Below, piece by piece: positions 1 to 10,930 of a stretch of 64,000 nucleotides of DNA; within the stretch, counting starts at the first letter, position 1; the number at the start of each line of letters is the position of its first letter. The notes under the pieces were generated by a model. That model did not search any database. It saw only the letters and a program-made list of their open reading frames with translations, and was not told where the DNA came from. Source of the stretch: Gigaspora margarita (lineage: Eukaryota; Glomeromycota; Glomeromycetes; Diversisporales; Gigasporaceae); the NCBI GenBank assembly GCA_009809945.1, contig WTPW01001580.1, forward strand, positions 102,440 to 166,439, given 5' to 3'. The position numbers and the translations under genes are program-made.

Positions 1-22
1 AAAAAAAAAAAAAAAAAAAAAA
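1..22. repeat. Poly(A) tract at window edge
   Basis: The window opens with an uninterrupted A-run of about 22 bases. It may be the tail of a retroelement lying to the left, but nothing upstream is visible to test this. Confidence 0.6.
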
Positions 23-530
23 CATAGAATGCGCCACACCTTAGCGTTGGCGATCCTCAATTATGCTTCGCCACCTGAGCATATTCACATGTACATAGAG
101 TTGTTATGAGCACAATATGTAATAGCAGAAGAGAAAGTGATAAGTGGAGCACTACTCCCATCATGTATCTTCATAATGTCTAATAAAGACAGCGTTTAAT
201 ATGAAATCCGAGCGATTTTCTCTATCTCTTAATACAGTGTGTAGGCAACTTAGCTTGCCAAAACATAATAATATGTGAAATACATACGAAGAAGAATACT
301 AAGTAAAGTAGCTTAACTTATATATAAATTCAAATATTTATTTAAAATTTACAATATTAAATAATTTACAATATTAAATATTTATTTAAAATTTATAGTA
401 TTAAATATATTTAAGATAAAAAAATATAATTTAATAAAATTTATAAAATAAAATTTATAAAATTTAAAATATATAAGATAAAAAATATATATAAGTGTCA
501 TGCTCCGTTTCACTACGCTCTAGGTATTTT
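23..530. other. Non-coding, AT-rich stretch
   Basis: No gene seen. From about 300 to 500 the sequence is almost pure A/T with short reiterations of a TTTACAATATTAAATA-like motif. Nothing in it suggests a start site or an RNA gene. Confidence 0.4.
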
Positions 531-536
531 TTCCAA

Positions 537-745
537 TAAAATTCTAATATTAGATTTCGGAACTTTCGGTTTCGCCAATTTTCGGATATTTCGCCAGGTT
601 TCGGACATTTCGCCAGGTTTCGGACATTTCGCCAGTTTCGCCAGTTTCGGAATTATCGGATTTTCAGGCTTTGGGCGAAATATATTTCGCCCTATTTCGG
701 AAATTTCGCCTGGGCGAAATATGTAATTTCGCCCGAAACACTATT
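537..745. repeat. TTTCGCC/GGCGAAA subterminal-type repeat cluster
   Basis: About ten copies of TTTCGCC or its complement occur in roughly 210 bases. They include short direct repeats (TTTCGCCAGGTTTCGGACA) and a perfect 20-base palindrome, GGGCGAAATATATTTCGCCC, near 670-690. The block ends about 50 bases before the Harbinger transposase start codon. Clustered short motifs beside a transposase are typical of subterminal transposase-binding sites, so this could be the element's left end. That role is inferred: no matching cluster was found to the right of the transposase. Confidence 0.6.
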
Positions 746-794
746 TGTGATAATACAATATCACATTACGTGTCATGTGTCAAGCGAGTATATT

Positions 795-2012
795 ATGAAT
801 GTTAAAGAAACAAAGGAAATTTCAAAAATCGTTGTTGTAAAAATGATGAATTCTCTCCAATTTCAATTGCTTACGGAATCTTTAGATTCAGATGAAATTG
901 AATCTGAACCTGATATTGATCCGTGTTATGATGAAATTCTTATCAACTCTGTTATTCTTCGTTATTTAAATAATCCATCTAGAATTATAAATGTCCGTCC
1001 AAAATCAGATCACTGGTACTCTAATATTTTGTTTAATTATGATGAACTTCGGTTTCGCCGAACTTTAAGGATGAAACAATCAACATTTTGGATGATTGTT
1101 CACAAAATAAAAAACCATGAGATTTTTAAAGATATTCCACAAAGAAAGCAAAATCCAATAGAAAAACAGCTTGCAGTAGTTTTATATAGATTAGGTGGAA
1201 AGGCGACAATCTGGGATATCTGTTCTAAATTTGGAATTGCAGAGGGTACTGTTCCATTATTTACATCTAGAATTATTAAAGCTTTAAAAAATTTAAAAGA
1301 AGATTTTATTATCTGGCCACGTGGTGATTATCGACAAAGGGTTCATAAAGGTTTTGAGAAAATGCACGGTTTTCCAAATGTAATTGGTGCACTAGATGGA
1401 TCTCATATGAATTTGTTCGAAGCTCCTAGTAAATTAAATAAAGATGTTTACTTTACACGAAAACGTCGTTATGCAATTCATCTTCAAGCTGTTGTGGATC
1501 ATCAAGGAATTTTTATAAACTATGATCTCGGATACCCAGCATCAGTTCATGATGCAAAAGTATTCCGAAATTCTAGTTTACATCGTTGCAGAAATCAGCT
1601 TTTTGAAGAAACTGATTATGTATTAGCTGATTCTGCATATCCGATTTCATCAAATATAATTCCTTCATTTAAAAATCCCTCAGGCATAGATAAAAATCGG
1701 CAAATTGAATTTAATAAAAAGTATAGCAAATCTCGTGTTGTAGTAGAGCAAGCATTCGGTCGATTGAAAAGTAGATTTCAGTTATTAAAAGAACTAAGAA
1801 CAAAAAGTACCAAAATAGGAAGTGATTTAATAGAAATTTCATTAATCTTACACAATATATTAGAAAAGAGTGGGGATGAGTGGGAGGAACCTTCAGAGCA
1901 AATATTATTGTATAGAATGCAATTTGATGATAGCCATATTACACGAAGAGCTCAGGCAATTAAGGAAGCGGGAAATATTAAAAGACAAAATTTAATGGAA
2001 ATAGTATTATAA
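795..2012 (+). CDS. PIF/Harbinger-type transposase (HARBI1-like, DDE_Tnp_4)
   Basis: An intact ORF of 405 residues encoding a DDE endonuclease that would cut and move a PIF/Harbinger transposon in the nucleus. The ATG at 795 is the first in frame; the open frame reaches 747 but without an ATG, and another ATG lies at 843. A helix-turn-helix-like segment (around LGGKATIWDICSKFGIAEGT) sits near residues 130-150. The catalytic triad is visible: Asp in GALDGSH (about residue 201), Asp in YVLADSAYP (about 279) and Glu in VVVEQAFGRLK (about 318), with the family context YPASVHDAKVF between them. Length fits the family. Harbinger elements normally need a Myb/SANT partner, and such a gene lies convergently at 4489-5464. 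No premature stop is present, so this is the best candidate here for a recently active gene. Terminal repeats were not identified. Confidence 0.9.
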   Translation: MNVKETKEISKIVVVKMMNSLQFQLLTESLDSDEIESEPDIDPCYDEILINSVILRYLNNPSRIINVRPKSDHWYSNILFNYDELRFRRTLRMKQSTFWMIVHKIKNHEIFKDIPQRKQNPIEKQLAVVLYRLGGKATIWDICSKFGIAEGTVPLFTSRIIKALKNLKEDFIIWPRGDYRQRVHKGFEKMHGFPNVIGALDGSHMNLFEAPSKLNKDVYFTRKRRYAIHLQAVVDHQGIFINYDLGYPASVHDAKVFRNSSLHRCRNQLFEETDYVLADSAYPISSNIIPSFKNPSGIDKNRQIEFNKKYSKSRVVVEQAFGRLKSRFQLLKELRTKSTKIGSDLIEISLILHNILEKSGDEWEEPSEQILLYRMQFDDSHITRRAQAIKEAGNIKRQNLMEIVL

Positions 2013-2984
2013 TTTGCTATTGTGTATAAACAAGAAATATATTTTTACTAACCTAATGCATGTGCATGATTTGAGGAAGATGTTTAAGAGTATTTTTCTC
2101 CAAATTATTTTGGCAGAGATATTTATCGTGGCCCCAACGATTATGGACATAAATCGTAGAAGATAGTCAGATATCACTAGCTTTAATACTAGGTTATTCT
2201 ACTTGTGCGAAAAGAGAAAAAACTAATTATTCTCTTTATTTTCTCGCTATATTTATATTCTACTAATTAATTACATTATTGATCATTTATTAAACGATAA
2301 ACTCTAATCTATTACGCATTTTTTATGAATTAAACGATACTCATTTATATAAATAATTCTTCTGACTAATAAATTACTCGTTATTGGATTGGTGATCCAT
2401 ATAATCACAAGATCTTTGAATTAATATAAAAAAAATTACTCAGAGCAATGAGTATTAAACTTTTTTTTTTCATGCTGCCGACACTTTTTTCAAATTAGAT
2501 ATTAGATTCAGTTCTCTTTGACCATTCCCCATATATAATATAATTTGAATGCCATGTAACCGATCCTGACTATGACAATATTCTACCTTTTCATTTTTGG
2601 GGCATCATAAAAAATACATATAAGCATATCTTCTGCATCATTATACTGTACAATTAAATATCGCATATTTTATAAATTAAATAGGTTTACTTTTTCACAG
2701 ATTTTTTTTTTACAATCTTCGCTAAGTTTTTTCATTAACACTAGAAAATAGCAGGGCCGGCGCTCATAGACAGAAATTTGTCTGATGTAAATCAATTGGC
2801 TGGTAACTTTTTGAGAACGTAACGTTTCACTAAAAAAAAATATTGTAAAAGCTATTTCTAATGTCGAAACGACGTCTAGATTCACTATGCAAAAATAATC
2901 CAAAATAATCAGTAACTTCAAGAACTTCATATATAAGTTCTAAATGCTAGAAACGGTTAACAAAAAAAGATTATATGACCGTTG

Positions 2985-3160
2985 CAGAAAATGTAAGGAC
3001 TCTTATTTGGCGATTAGGCACTGCAGCTACATTGACAGTGTAAGAATCTCTCATTTGGCTCTGCGAGCTGTGATGGCGGTGCAAGGCTCTTATGCTTGGT
3101 AATTAGACTCCATGGTAATAGCAGTGTAAGGACCTTTTGGGTGTTCTCAAGCAGCACGCT
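2985..3160 (-). repeat. Degenerate ~45-50 bp minisatellite, block A
   Basis: Three to four imperfect units contain 'GCAGTGTAAGGAC', 'TTGGTAATTAGACTCCATGG' and similar phrases. Read on the opposite strand they match the units at 14,990-15,430 (TCCTTGCACTGCTATTGC..., GGAGCCTAATCATCAA...), so the family is dispersed and present in both orientations. Confidence 0.65.
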
Positions 3161-3834
3161 CGATACAATTTTTATTGATTGAAATAATGTTCAAATGATT
3201 GAAATATGCTCATATATCTTCCACAATGGATTAATTTATGATCGTGTTGGTGCTCAAATATTATGATTAATTATTACAATTGATATTTGAGCAAACGTCT
3301 TTATTATTACTACCATTTAACAATTATTGTTTTTACAAAATAGAAATAAAAAAATAAAACAAATAAAATAAAATAAATTAATGAAGATGATGGATTAACG
3401 AAAGGATAAAGAATCTATGGCACTTCCAAATTCTGGTACATCTTTTTGAAATTTACTACGAACCAACAGAATACAAAACAGAAAAACGTACCTTTTTATT
3501 TGCGGTGAATATTTTTAGCATAAGTGACAAAAAAATAATAATTCGCCGTGGTTAATAATTTAAAAAGAGTGAAGTACTTGAACAATTATTTTTCTAATCA
3601 ATCAACGCAACTCTATAATAAAAAAAGGACGTAATAAAAAAGGACGTCTGGGCCTCTATCTCTTGTTGATTGGAATGATAAATACCCTTTGTCGATTAAA
3701 TGAACTTTCGCTAATAAAATTTTTCTTTTTGACATATTAAGCCTTTTCATTACGTATTTTATTCATTGAAATAATCAATACAATTGATTCGTTAAACTAT
3801 TATTTTACTAATAAAAATTTACCTCAGACCCATT

Positions 3835-4025
3835 CTGACGGGTTGATTAAAGTGCTTGAGAACACCCTTTGTTTGGTGGCTGCGTTCAACGGTGGTCATA
3901 ATGCAAGGACCTTTCATTTTATGATTAGGCTCCGAGGCTACAAGGGCAAAGCAGGACCTCATGATTGTAATTAGGTACCACGATAATACCAGTACAGGGA
4001 CCCATGCTTCGTGAGTAGCCGAATT
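3835..4025 (-). repeat. Degenerate ~45-50 bp minisatellite, block B
   Basis: The same family as block A: phrases such as CATAATGCAAGGACCT and ATGATTAGGCTCCGAGGCT repeat. A shared GTGTTCTCAAGC / GCTTGAGAACACC flank is inverted between blocks A and B, so the two form a loose inverted pair around about 0.7 kb of DNA. Confidence 0.6.
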
Positions 4026-4488
4026 CATTAGTTTTAAATAAAATTGTCATATAAGCAAAAGCTATAAGATAATAAAATAAGTATTTATTATCGTTTTTTT
4101 AAACTTATAAAAACTTTCAGATTGTAAAGTTTTCCAAGGCGAATAAAAAAAAGATAGTTGGCGATAAAAACTTTGTTAATAAACACATTTAATACTATAT
4201 TTTTTATATCATAATAATAATTTTATTAACTCATATTAGCTTATTCGTCAGACACAAAAATCAACATAAAACAAGATATTTTGCTCGGAATAAGAATATG
4301 CTAATACAAAAAAACCATAAAGTGATAATATATAGTTTGATATATAAATTTTGTATATCAAAGTCATCTATGTACGTATTTTCATAATATATAAAATTGA
4401 AATATATAATTAAAATTGTGAATTTAAATAAAGATATAATAATCTTTTCAATTAAAGAAAATAATTACATACCCGAAAATAAAGATTA

Positions 4489-5464
4489 TTATTTATACTT
4501 CAATTCAAGCTCTTTAACCTTCAAATTATATTGAAATTCTTTTTCCATCCGTTCCATTTCTAATTTAAACTTAAATTCTTGTTCTTTCGCAAACTTTTCT
4601 TTTTCCCAACTTAATTTTTCATATTCGACTTCTCTTTCTTTTTTTCTTTCCTCTAACTCGCTTAAAAATTTCTTATTCTCAACCTTCAAACGTTCTTGCG
4701 CTATCTCTAAGCTAATTTTTTTTTAGCTTTTCTTAATGATTTTAATTCATCTAAATAAATTTGATCAATTTCAGAAATTTTTCGCTTTTTATTTGAAACC
4801 ATAAGATCATTATCATCACTCTCATCATCCTATTAAATATAGATTAATTTAATCAGATTACATATTACGCATTTGAGTTAATGATTCATTGTAAATGGCT
4901 GTTCCACCAATTAATTGAGGCAATTAATTTCTTTACAATTATTTATTTGGTATGCCATTGTAAATTTCAAAAATTTATAGCAAATAAAATCTGTTTATTT
5001 ACCAAATTAATACTAGATAACAAATAATCTGGCTTCACGTTTTCTCTATTTCCGAATATTTCATTCATATCATCCAAATATGCCCATTTCGATCTAGCTT
5101 TTCCGGTTTCTTCTTTATTTTCTTTCTCATATCTTGATTTAAGCGACTGGATTTTCGAACTAACTTGGGCACTAGTTCTATTATTGCCAATTTTAATTGC
5201 AGCCATACCATAAATTTTTGTTTTATTTTTTCGATACAAATTAAAATTTTCTGCTAGATAAGATATTAGAGCTCTTGTTTCAGAATCCGACCAAAATTTA
5301 CTGCTTGGAATTAGTTCATGATAATCTGATTCATCTTCTGAAGTTTCAAGTTTATTTGAGGTTTCAATTTGTTGAGTTTGAGAAATTACATTATTATCTA
5401 GGGAAGAAGGGGGCACATAATCAATAAACTTAGTAGAAGCGATAGTAGAAGTGAATTGATCCAT
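4489..5464 (-). CDS. Myb/SANT-like DNA-binding protein with C-terminal coiled coil; one homopolymer frameshift
   Basis: Exon 1 is 5464-5003 (154 codons from the ATG at 5464). A trihelix/Myb-like domain covers about residues 55-145 (FWSDSETRALISYLAENF ... SAQVSSKIQSLKSRY ... KWAYLDDMNEIF). The intron 5002-4830 has GTAAAT...TTTAATAG borders and preserves the frame. Exon 2 (4829-4489) begins with an acidic stretch, a KKRK basic patch (possible nuclear signal) and then a long Glu/Lys-rich coiled coil. A run of nine T at 4716-4724 on the plus strand puts the coiled coil one base out of frame; one extra base would give about 268 residues. The indel may be a sequencing error. Proteins of this shape serve as Harbinger partners that bind transposon ends, and the gene converges on the transposase at 795-2012. 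Partnership is inferred from proximity. Confidence 0.65.
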
Positions 5465-6141
5465 TACGAAAAGAGAACTTTGGTTTTTGAAATTTGAAAA
5501 TGTTACTTTTTATTATTACTACATCTCGCGTTTCTTGAAAGCCAAATAAATAAAAACATATTAACACCTTTTTATTTTCAAATGTATTAACATCTAAATT
5601 AAGAATTCTATATAAACTTTAACAATAGTCAAGTCAAAAATTTATTACACTTGATTAAAAACGCTTGTTAGTAACTACAATTGGAAGTCTATATCTTGCC
5701 CGAAGAAAACCTCCAGGTATATCCATTTAACGACTCATTATAGTTATTGTATCGATTATGCATAGAAATGCAATTTATTAGTGCAGTATATTTGAGAAGA
5801 CTGCTATGAATTTATCTACACTAATACTGTATTTGTTATATGCTAACCCTATTAAATCATCAATGTATTTGTTCAGCGATCCTTTTAGGAATAGATGTCT
5901 ACATATATAGGTTATAAGAATTGCACGGAATCATTATGATGATTGTTCATTTGCTATATTTATATATATTAAGATAAGGAAAACGATGTACGTACGTATG
6001 ATTTTTAAATAGGTCCTGTACATACTACACTATTATTTAATTGGGTTTTTCGTTATAAAAAACAATATGTTTTGAGTCATTTTTGCTACTTATTTAAGAA
6101 ACTGTTTTCGAATGCTTAAGTTATAACGGGTAACAATCTTG
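5465..6141. other. Upstream region of the Myb/SANT gene, nothing recognised
   Basis: AT-rich sequence between the Myb/SANT start and the foldback element at 6151. No gene, repeat array or RNA signal could be supported. Confidence 0.4.
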
Positions 6142-6150
6142 AATCACAAG

Positions 6151-6522
6151 TAGGGATGTTAAATCGGTCCCGCAATAATTATCAGCCGACTTTGAGGTTT
6201 GTACAAAATTAGTAGTTTTAACTAATATTCGTCTGATATGTAAAGTTAGTTATTTTTTCAATAACATAGAAATTTGTCAGTTTTTGCATTAGTTTCTGAG
6301 TAATTTAGATGGGACCGATTATGAACCGATCAATAAAATTTTCTTCACACTGTTCGGTCCTTAATTGGTCCCATCTAAATTACGGTAAACTTCTATTAGA
6401 CACTGTTACAGAGAATAACTTTCTATAACTTATCTATTGAACGAATATTAGTTAAAACTGCCAATTCTTTACAAATTGCTCAAAGTCGGTTAATAATTAC
6501 TGCGGGATCGATTAACATCCCT
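6151..6522. mobile_element. Foldback MITE with TAGGGATGTTAA ends and 9-bp target duplication
   Basis: A 372-bp element whose arms are inverted copies: TAGGGATGTTAA at the left meets TTAACATCCCT at the right. The inner arm phrases (AATCGGTCCCGC, GTCGGCTGAT, ACTAATATTCG, TTTAGATGGGACC) also reappear inverted. The flanks are AATCACAAG (6142-6150) and AATCGCAAG (6523-6531), a 9-bp target duplication with one difference. Nine-bp duplications and long inverted ends fit Mutator-like (MULE) elements. It has no coding capacity, so it needs a transposase elsewhere. The ends match those of the 2.27-kb element at 56,817. Confidence 0.85.
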
Positions 6523-6787
6523 AATCGCAAGTGTATAATGGCTTTAGTTATCACAATCGTTATTTTGTTATACACATGTTATATAGTTACAACCCTGGCT
6601 GTTATTCTGTGATAATACATCTTAATCACGTTTATAATTCTTATTGTTATAATTTATGTAATACGTACGTACTACATATTTTTCTTTACTAAACCAAATA
6701 AAGCTTCCGTATTACTATATTTGGGTACTAACACCGATACCAATGAAAAAAGTCTGAGCCGCTGAAAAAGGCCATTTTATGATCATA

Positions 6788-6856
6788 TAATCATCTGCAA
6801 TTGTCAATCTGATCATCTGCGATTGTTGATCTGATCATCTGTGATTGTTGAATTTG
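6788..6856. repeat. 22-bp tandem repeat, three copies
   Basis: ATCATCTGCAATTGTCAATCTG is followed by two near-identical 22-base units differing at one to three positions. It lies in an otherwise featureless spacer. Confidence 0.8.
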
Positions 6857-7932
6857 AATTACTGGTCATCATTATCTACTGTTGTAAGGTGCGTTATAAT
6901 TTTATATATGGATCTTTGCTATAAAAAATGCTGTTAAACCCCTTCGACATTATAAATTTGTTGATTTTCCTAGCAAAGATCCCATATATTACTGTATTAT
7001 CAGTTAATAATAACAAATCAAATTGCCAAGTTTTAAAAAAGATAAGTAGTTTTCATGGTTCTTTTAGTTTGCTTCAGTTTGGATTCTAAAAGAATCACAA
7101 AGACTACTGATCTTTTATTTCACTAAAGCTTACTAAAAGATTAGTATTATAATTTTGTCTATTAATTCTGTGCCTTTTTAGTTTTCAACTGATTATGGAG
7201 AACCAAAAAATTGTGCCCTAAAAAAAAAATAGGTTGGTATTCATTTGTGGTCCTTTTAATTTTTTTTATATTAAACTTATTATAAGAGCCTTAGTACACT
7301 AAAATTCTGTACTAAAGTTTTTCTTCATTTAAAAAAAAAAGGCTTAGTATAAGCTATTAGAATTGTGGAATAGTTTTTTTGTGATCTTATTGAACTTATA
7401 CAGGAGTCCGAATATGCAGAGATTCTGTGCTGAGTTTTTTTGTCAAAATAAAAAAAGGATTGTAATTTGTTACAAGTTTGTAGTTCTTTTAGTTTTCTCA
7501 CTGCGATCTTATTAAACTTGTTACAGAAACCTAAATGTGCCAAAATTCTATGCCTATATCTTTTTTTTAAAAACAAAAGAAGGTTAGTAACTAGTAAACT
7601 TTTAGTTTTCTTTATCATGATCTTACTTGAGCTATTATAGAAACCTGAATATGCCAAGAATCTGTGCCCCAACTTTTTTCTAAAAATAAAAGGAAGGTTA
7701 GAGCTTGTTATTAGATTCATGATTCTTTTTTAGTTTTTTTTATTGTGACTTGAACTTACTGTATTACAGTAACCTAAATATGCAGAAATAGTTTCATGAT
7801 TCCTTAGTTTTTTTTTATTGTAAATTCTACTTGAACTTATTACAGAAACCTGAATATGCCAAGATTCTGAGCCCAAGACTTTTTTTAGAAAAAAAGGGGT
7901 TAGTAATTTGTTAATAGTTTCATAGTTCTTTT

Positions 7933-8570
7933 TTTTTTTTTTTTTTTGGTATTAAGGTGAGGTCTTGCTTATATCTTTATTAGTAATTTAGAAAAGTTGC
8001 TACATGGAGTATACTTCTTTGTATAAATACAAAATTTTAATTACATGCAAGAATTGAAGCTCAGACTAATTTATCTGCGACCTAAACCTACTAGAGTGGT
8101 CAAGACTCACCTAGTTTGATAGAGTTAAAATAAAATTTATAGGTGTACTGTATTTAACCCAATGGGCAGCCCAAGAACCAATTTTCTTAAGAGCTGTACC
8201 AATAGGTGGACATGAATTTGGATTAATATGAAGTTGATCAGGTTGGCCACAAGGACAACTATATGTAAATGTTCGGCGTAGAGATGGTTGCTTTTTGGAT
8301 TGTAATATGTTAGAAGTAGTAGTAGAAGAAGGATAAGTGATTTTTCGCCATAAAGCAAATTGGGAACAATAAGGTTTCCACAATTGTTCATAGGATAATT
8401 CAGAGACTTGAAGAAGAATTTTTATTATAATTTGTGAAGCTAATTTTGAGGGTAAGTGGAAGGTTCTAAGATCTTGAATAAGATGAGAAGGAATTAAGCC
8501 TTTAAGTGTAGTTTGAATATAATAAGGAGAAAGTAAAGCTGGTGATAAATAAAAGGCTGGGTGATTATGA
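7933..8570 (-). mobile_element. 5'-truncated, polyadenylated retro-insertion in the satellite
   Basis: A 638-bp non-satellite segment splits one satellite unit. Both sides carry the same 17 bases, AGTTTCATAGTTCTTTT (7916-7932 and 8571-8587). Immediately inside the left copy is a T-run of about 20, which is a poly(A) tail when the insert is read on the minus strand. Long target duplication, poly(A) tail and a 5' end that starts mid-reading-frame are hallmarks of target-primed reverse transcription by a LINE. The insert carries the C-terminal part of an ORF (next entry) and about 160 bases of 3' untranslated sequence. Whether it is a LINE 3' end or a cellular mRNA retrocopy is unresolved. Confidence 0.85.
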
Positions 8571-8578
8571 AGTTTCAT
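8111..8578 (-). CDS. C-terminal fragment of an unrecognised protein carried by the retro-insertion
   Basis: A 155-residue open frame ends with TAG at 8111. The nominal ATG at 8576-8578 lies in the satellite target duplication, so the first three residues are accidental and the fragment is cut off at its 5' end. Visible features are a helical, leucine-rich first half, the phrase LWKPYCSQFALWRK, a basic Ser/Thr linker, and a Cys/His group CPCGQPDQLHINPNSC that could bind zinc, followed by aromatic WAAHWVKYS. I do not recognise the family with confidence. It has no internal stop, which suggests either a recent insertion or selection on the source copy. Confidence 0.5.
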   Translation of the reverse strand: MKLHNHPAFYLSPALLSPYYIQTTLKGLIPSHLIQDLRTFHLPSKLASQIIIKILLQVSELSYEQLWKPYCSQFALWRKITYPSSTTTSNILQSKKQPSLRRTFTYSCPCGQPDQLHINPNSCPPIGTALKKIGSWAAHWVKYSTPINFILTLSN

Positions 8579-9005
8579 AGTTCTTTTAATTTTCTCATTA
8601 CAATCTTACTTGAACTTATTACAGGAACCTGAATGCGCTGAGATTCTGAGCCCCAAGAATTTTTTTAAAAAAATAAAGGATAGTAATTTGTTCTAGTTTC
8701 GTGGTTCTTTTAGTTTTCTTATTACAATCTAACTTAAACTTATTACAGGAACCTAAATGCATCAAGATTCTAAGCCCAACGAATTTTTTTTTATTAAAAA
8801 AAAGAGGTTTGTAATTTGTTACTAGTTTCATGGTTTTTTAATTTTCACATTATAATCTTACTTGAACTTATTACAAGAGACTGAATGTGCTGGTATTCTG
8901 AGCCCCAAGATTTTTTTTAAAAAAGGTTAATAATTTGTTCTAGTTTCATGGTTCTTTTAGTTTTCTCATTGCAATCTTACTTGAGCTTATTATAAGAATC
9001 TGAAT

Positions 9006-10930
9006 TAGTGCTCCTACGAACCGGACTCGAACCGGACTTTAGTCAAGTCTGAGTCTGGTTCGATTTTCGAACCGGACTCGGACTTTTATATTCAGACTTT
9101 TTGGTCAAGTCCGAGTTCGGTCTGGGTTCGGTTCGAAGTTCGCGAACTGGTCCGAGTTTGAATGTAGTTATATGTATTTTTTGGTGCTGAACAAGTTTAC
9201 TTAGTGCATATTTTTTAGAATTAATTAGTAAAATTTTATGAATTTTAAGATTTTATAAAATTTTATTAATAAAATTTTATAAAATCTTATAATACACAAA
9301 ATTTTATTATTTAATTCTAACTTTATNCACTAAATAAACTTATTCAGNACCTAAAAATGCATCAAANNGGCAGNGTTATTTTTATTTTACTTGAAATTTA
9401 GAAGATAGATGCATAATTTTGGATTTTTGATCAAAAAAGTCAAACTTAAGCATCTATTCTCCAAAGTTTAAGTAAAATAAAAACCAATCGACTGATTTAA
9501 TGTATTTTTAGGTGCTAAATAAGTTTACTTAGTGCATGTTTTTAGAATTAATTAGTAATATNTTATGAATTATAAGATTTTATAAAATTTTATTAATAAA
9601 ATTTTATAAAATCTTAAAATTCACAAAATTTTATTAATTAATTCTAACTTTATGCACTAAGTAAAATTGTTCAGCACCTATAAATACATTTAATCGGCCG
9701 AATCCTTTTTATTTTACTTGAAATTTNGAGAATAGATGCTTAAATTTGATCTTTTTGATCAAAAATCCAAAATTATGCATCTATTCTCTAAATTTCAAGT
9801 AAAATAAAAATAATTATGCCGATTTGATGCATTTTTTGGTGCTGAACAAGTTTACTTAGTGCATGTTTTTAGAATTAATTAGTAAAATTTTATGAATTAT
9901 AAGGTTTTATAGAATTTTATTAATAAAATTCTATAAAAACTTATAACTCACAAATTCTTATTAATTAAGTCTAACTTTATGCACTAAGTAAACTTATTCA
10001 GCACCTAAAAATGCATCAAATCGGCATAATTATTTTTATTTTACTTAAAATTTAGAGATTAGATGCATAATTTTGGATTTTTGATCAAAAAANNNNNNNN
10101 NNNNNNNNNNNNNNNNNNNNNNNNNNNNNNNNNNNNNNNNNNNNNNNNNNNNNNNNNNNNNNNNNNNNNNNNNNNNNNNNNNNNNNNNNNNNNNNNNNNN
10201 NNNNNNNNNNNNNNNNNNNNNNNNNNNNNNNNNNNNNNNNNNNNNNNNNNNNNNNNNNNNNNNNNNNNNNNNNNNNNNNNNNNNNNNNNNNNNNNNNNNN
10301 NNNNNNNNNNNNNNNNNNNNNNNNNNNNNNNNNNNNNNNNNNNNNNNNNNNNNNNNNNNNNNNNNNNNNNNNNNNNNNNNNNNNNNNNNNNNNNNNNNNN
10401 NNNNNNNNNNNNNNNNNNNNNNNNNNNNNNNNNNNNNNNNNNNNNNNNNNNNNNNNNNNNNNNNNNNNNNNNNNNNNNNNNNNNNNNNNNNNNNNNNNNN
10501 NNNNNNNNNNNNNNNNNNNNNNNNNNNNNNNNNNNNNNNNNNNNNNNNNNNNNNNNNNNNNNNNNNNNNNNNNNNNNNNNNNNNNNNNNNNNNNNNNNNN
10601 NNNNNNNNNNNNNNNNNNNNNNNNNNNNNNNNNNNNNNNNNNNNNNNNNNNNNNNNNNNNNNNNNNNNNNNNNNNNNNNNNNNNNNNNNNNNNNNNNNNA
10701 ATTCATAAAATTTTACTAATTAATTCTAAAAACATGCACTAAGTAAACTTGTTCAGCACCAAAAAATACATATAACTATATTCGAACTCGGACCGGTTCG
10801 CGCACTTCGAACCGGACCCGGACCGAACTCATAATTGAGTCTGAGTCTGGTTCGAAGTTCAAAATTAGTAAAATTTAGAGTCCTAGCCGGTTCGATCCCG
10901 GACCAAACCCGAACCGAACCTAGGAGCACT
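9006..10930. mobile_element. 1.9-kb TIR/foldback element in the satellite, perfect 9-bp target duplication
   Basis: The left end TAGTGCTCCTACGAACC and right end TAGGAGCACT are inverted. Subterminal DNA is rich in GAACCGGAC/GTCCGGTTC words on both sides. AATCTGAAT lies immediately before (8997-9005) and after (10931-10939). Removing the element and one copy restores a normal satellite unit, so both boundaries are exact. The interior is about 300-bp units, each itself palindromic (a TTAGTGCAT...ATGCACTAA arm pair around TTTATTAATAAAATTT, plus a second pair around TTTTTGATCAAAAA). It includes an assembly gap, so coding capacity cannot be excluded. Nine-bp duplication suggests a Mutator-like transposase. 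Relatives lie at 51,788 and 53,406. Confidence 0.88.
10093..10699. other. Assembly gap (607 N)
   Basis: A continuous run of N inside the palindromic interior of the element at 9006-10930. Its edges are in inverted-repeat units, which probably caused the assembly break. Apparent open frames spanning the gap are artefacts. Scattered single N at 9327-9726 and 52,605-52,748 fall in the same kind of repeat. Confidence 0.95.

Larger units (their letters stand above)
2013..4488. other. Non-coding spacer between the two Harbinger-type genes
   Basis: AT-rich, without a convincing gene. Two blocks (2985-3160 and 3835-4025) belong to a degenerate minisatellite that recurs at 14,990-15,430. The short open frames inside these blocks simply translate the repeat. 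The remainder holds homopolymer runs and no recognisable motif. Confidence 0.5.

Noticed and set aside
2670..2930. 86-codon minus-strand open frame
   Set aside because: No motif, Leu/Phe/Ile-rich translation of AT-rich DNA and no relation to neighbours.
7325..8831. Several open frames in the satellite (for example 7325-7720 and 8619-8831)
   Set aside because: They translate the repeat unit itself; the same phrases recur once per monomer.
10059..10719. Open frames of about 215 codons
   Set aside because: Almost entirely N from the assembly gap; only a few real codons at the edges.
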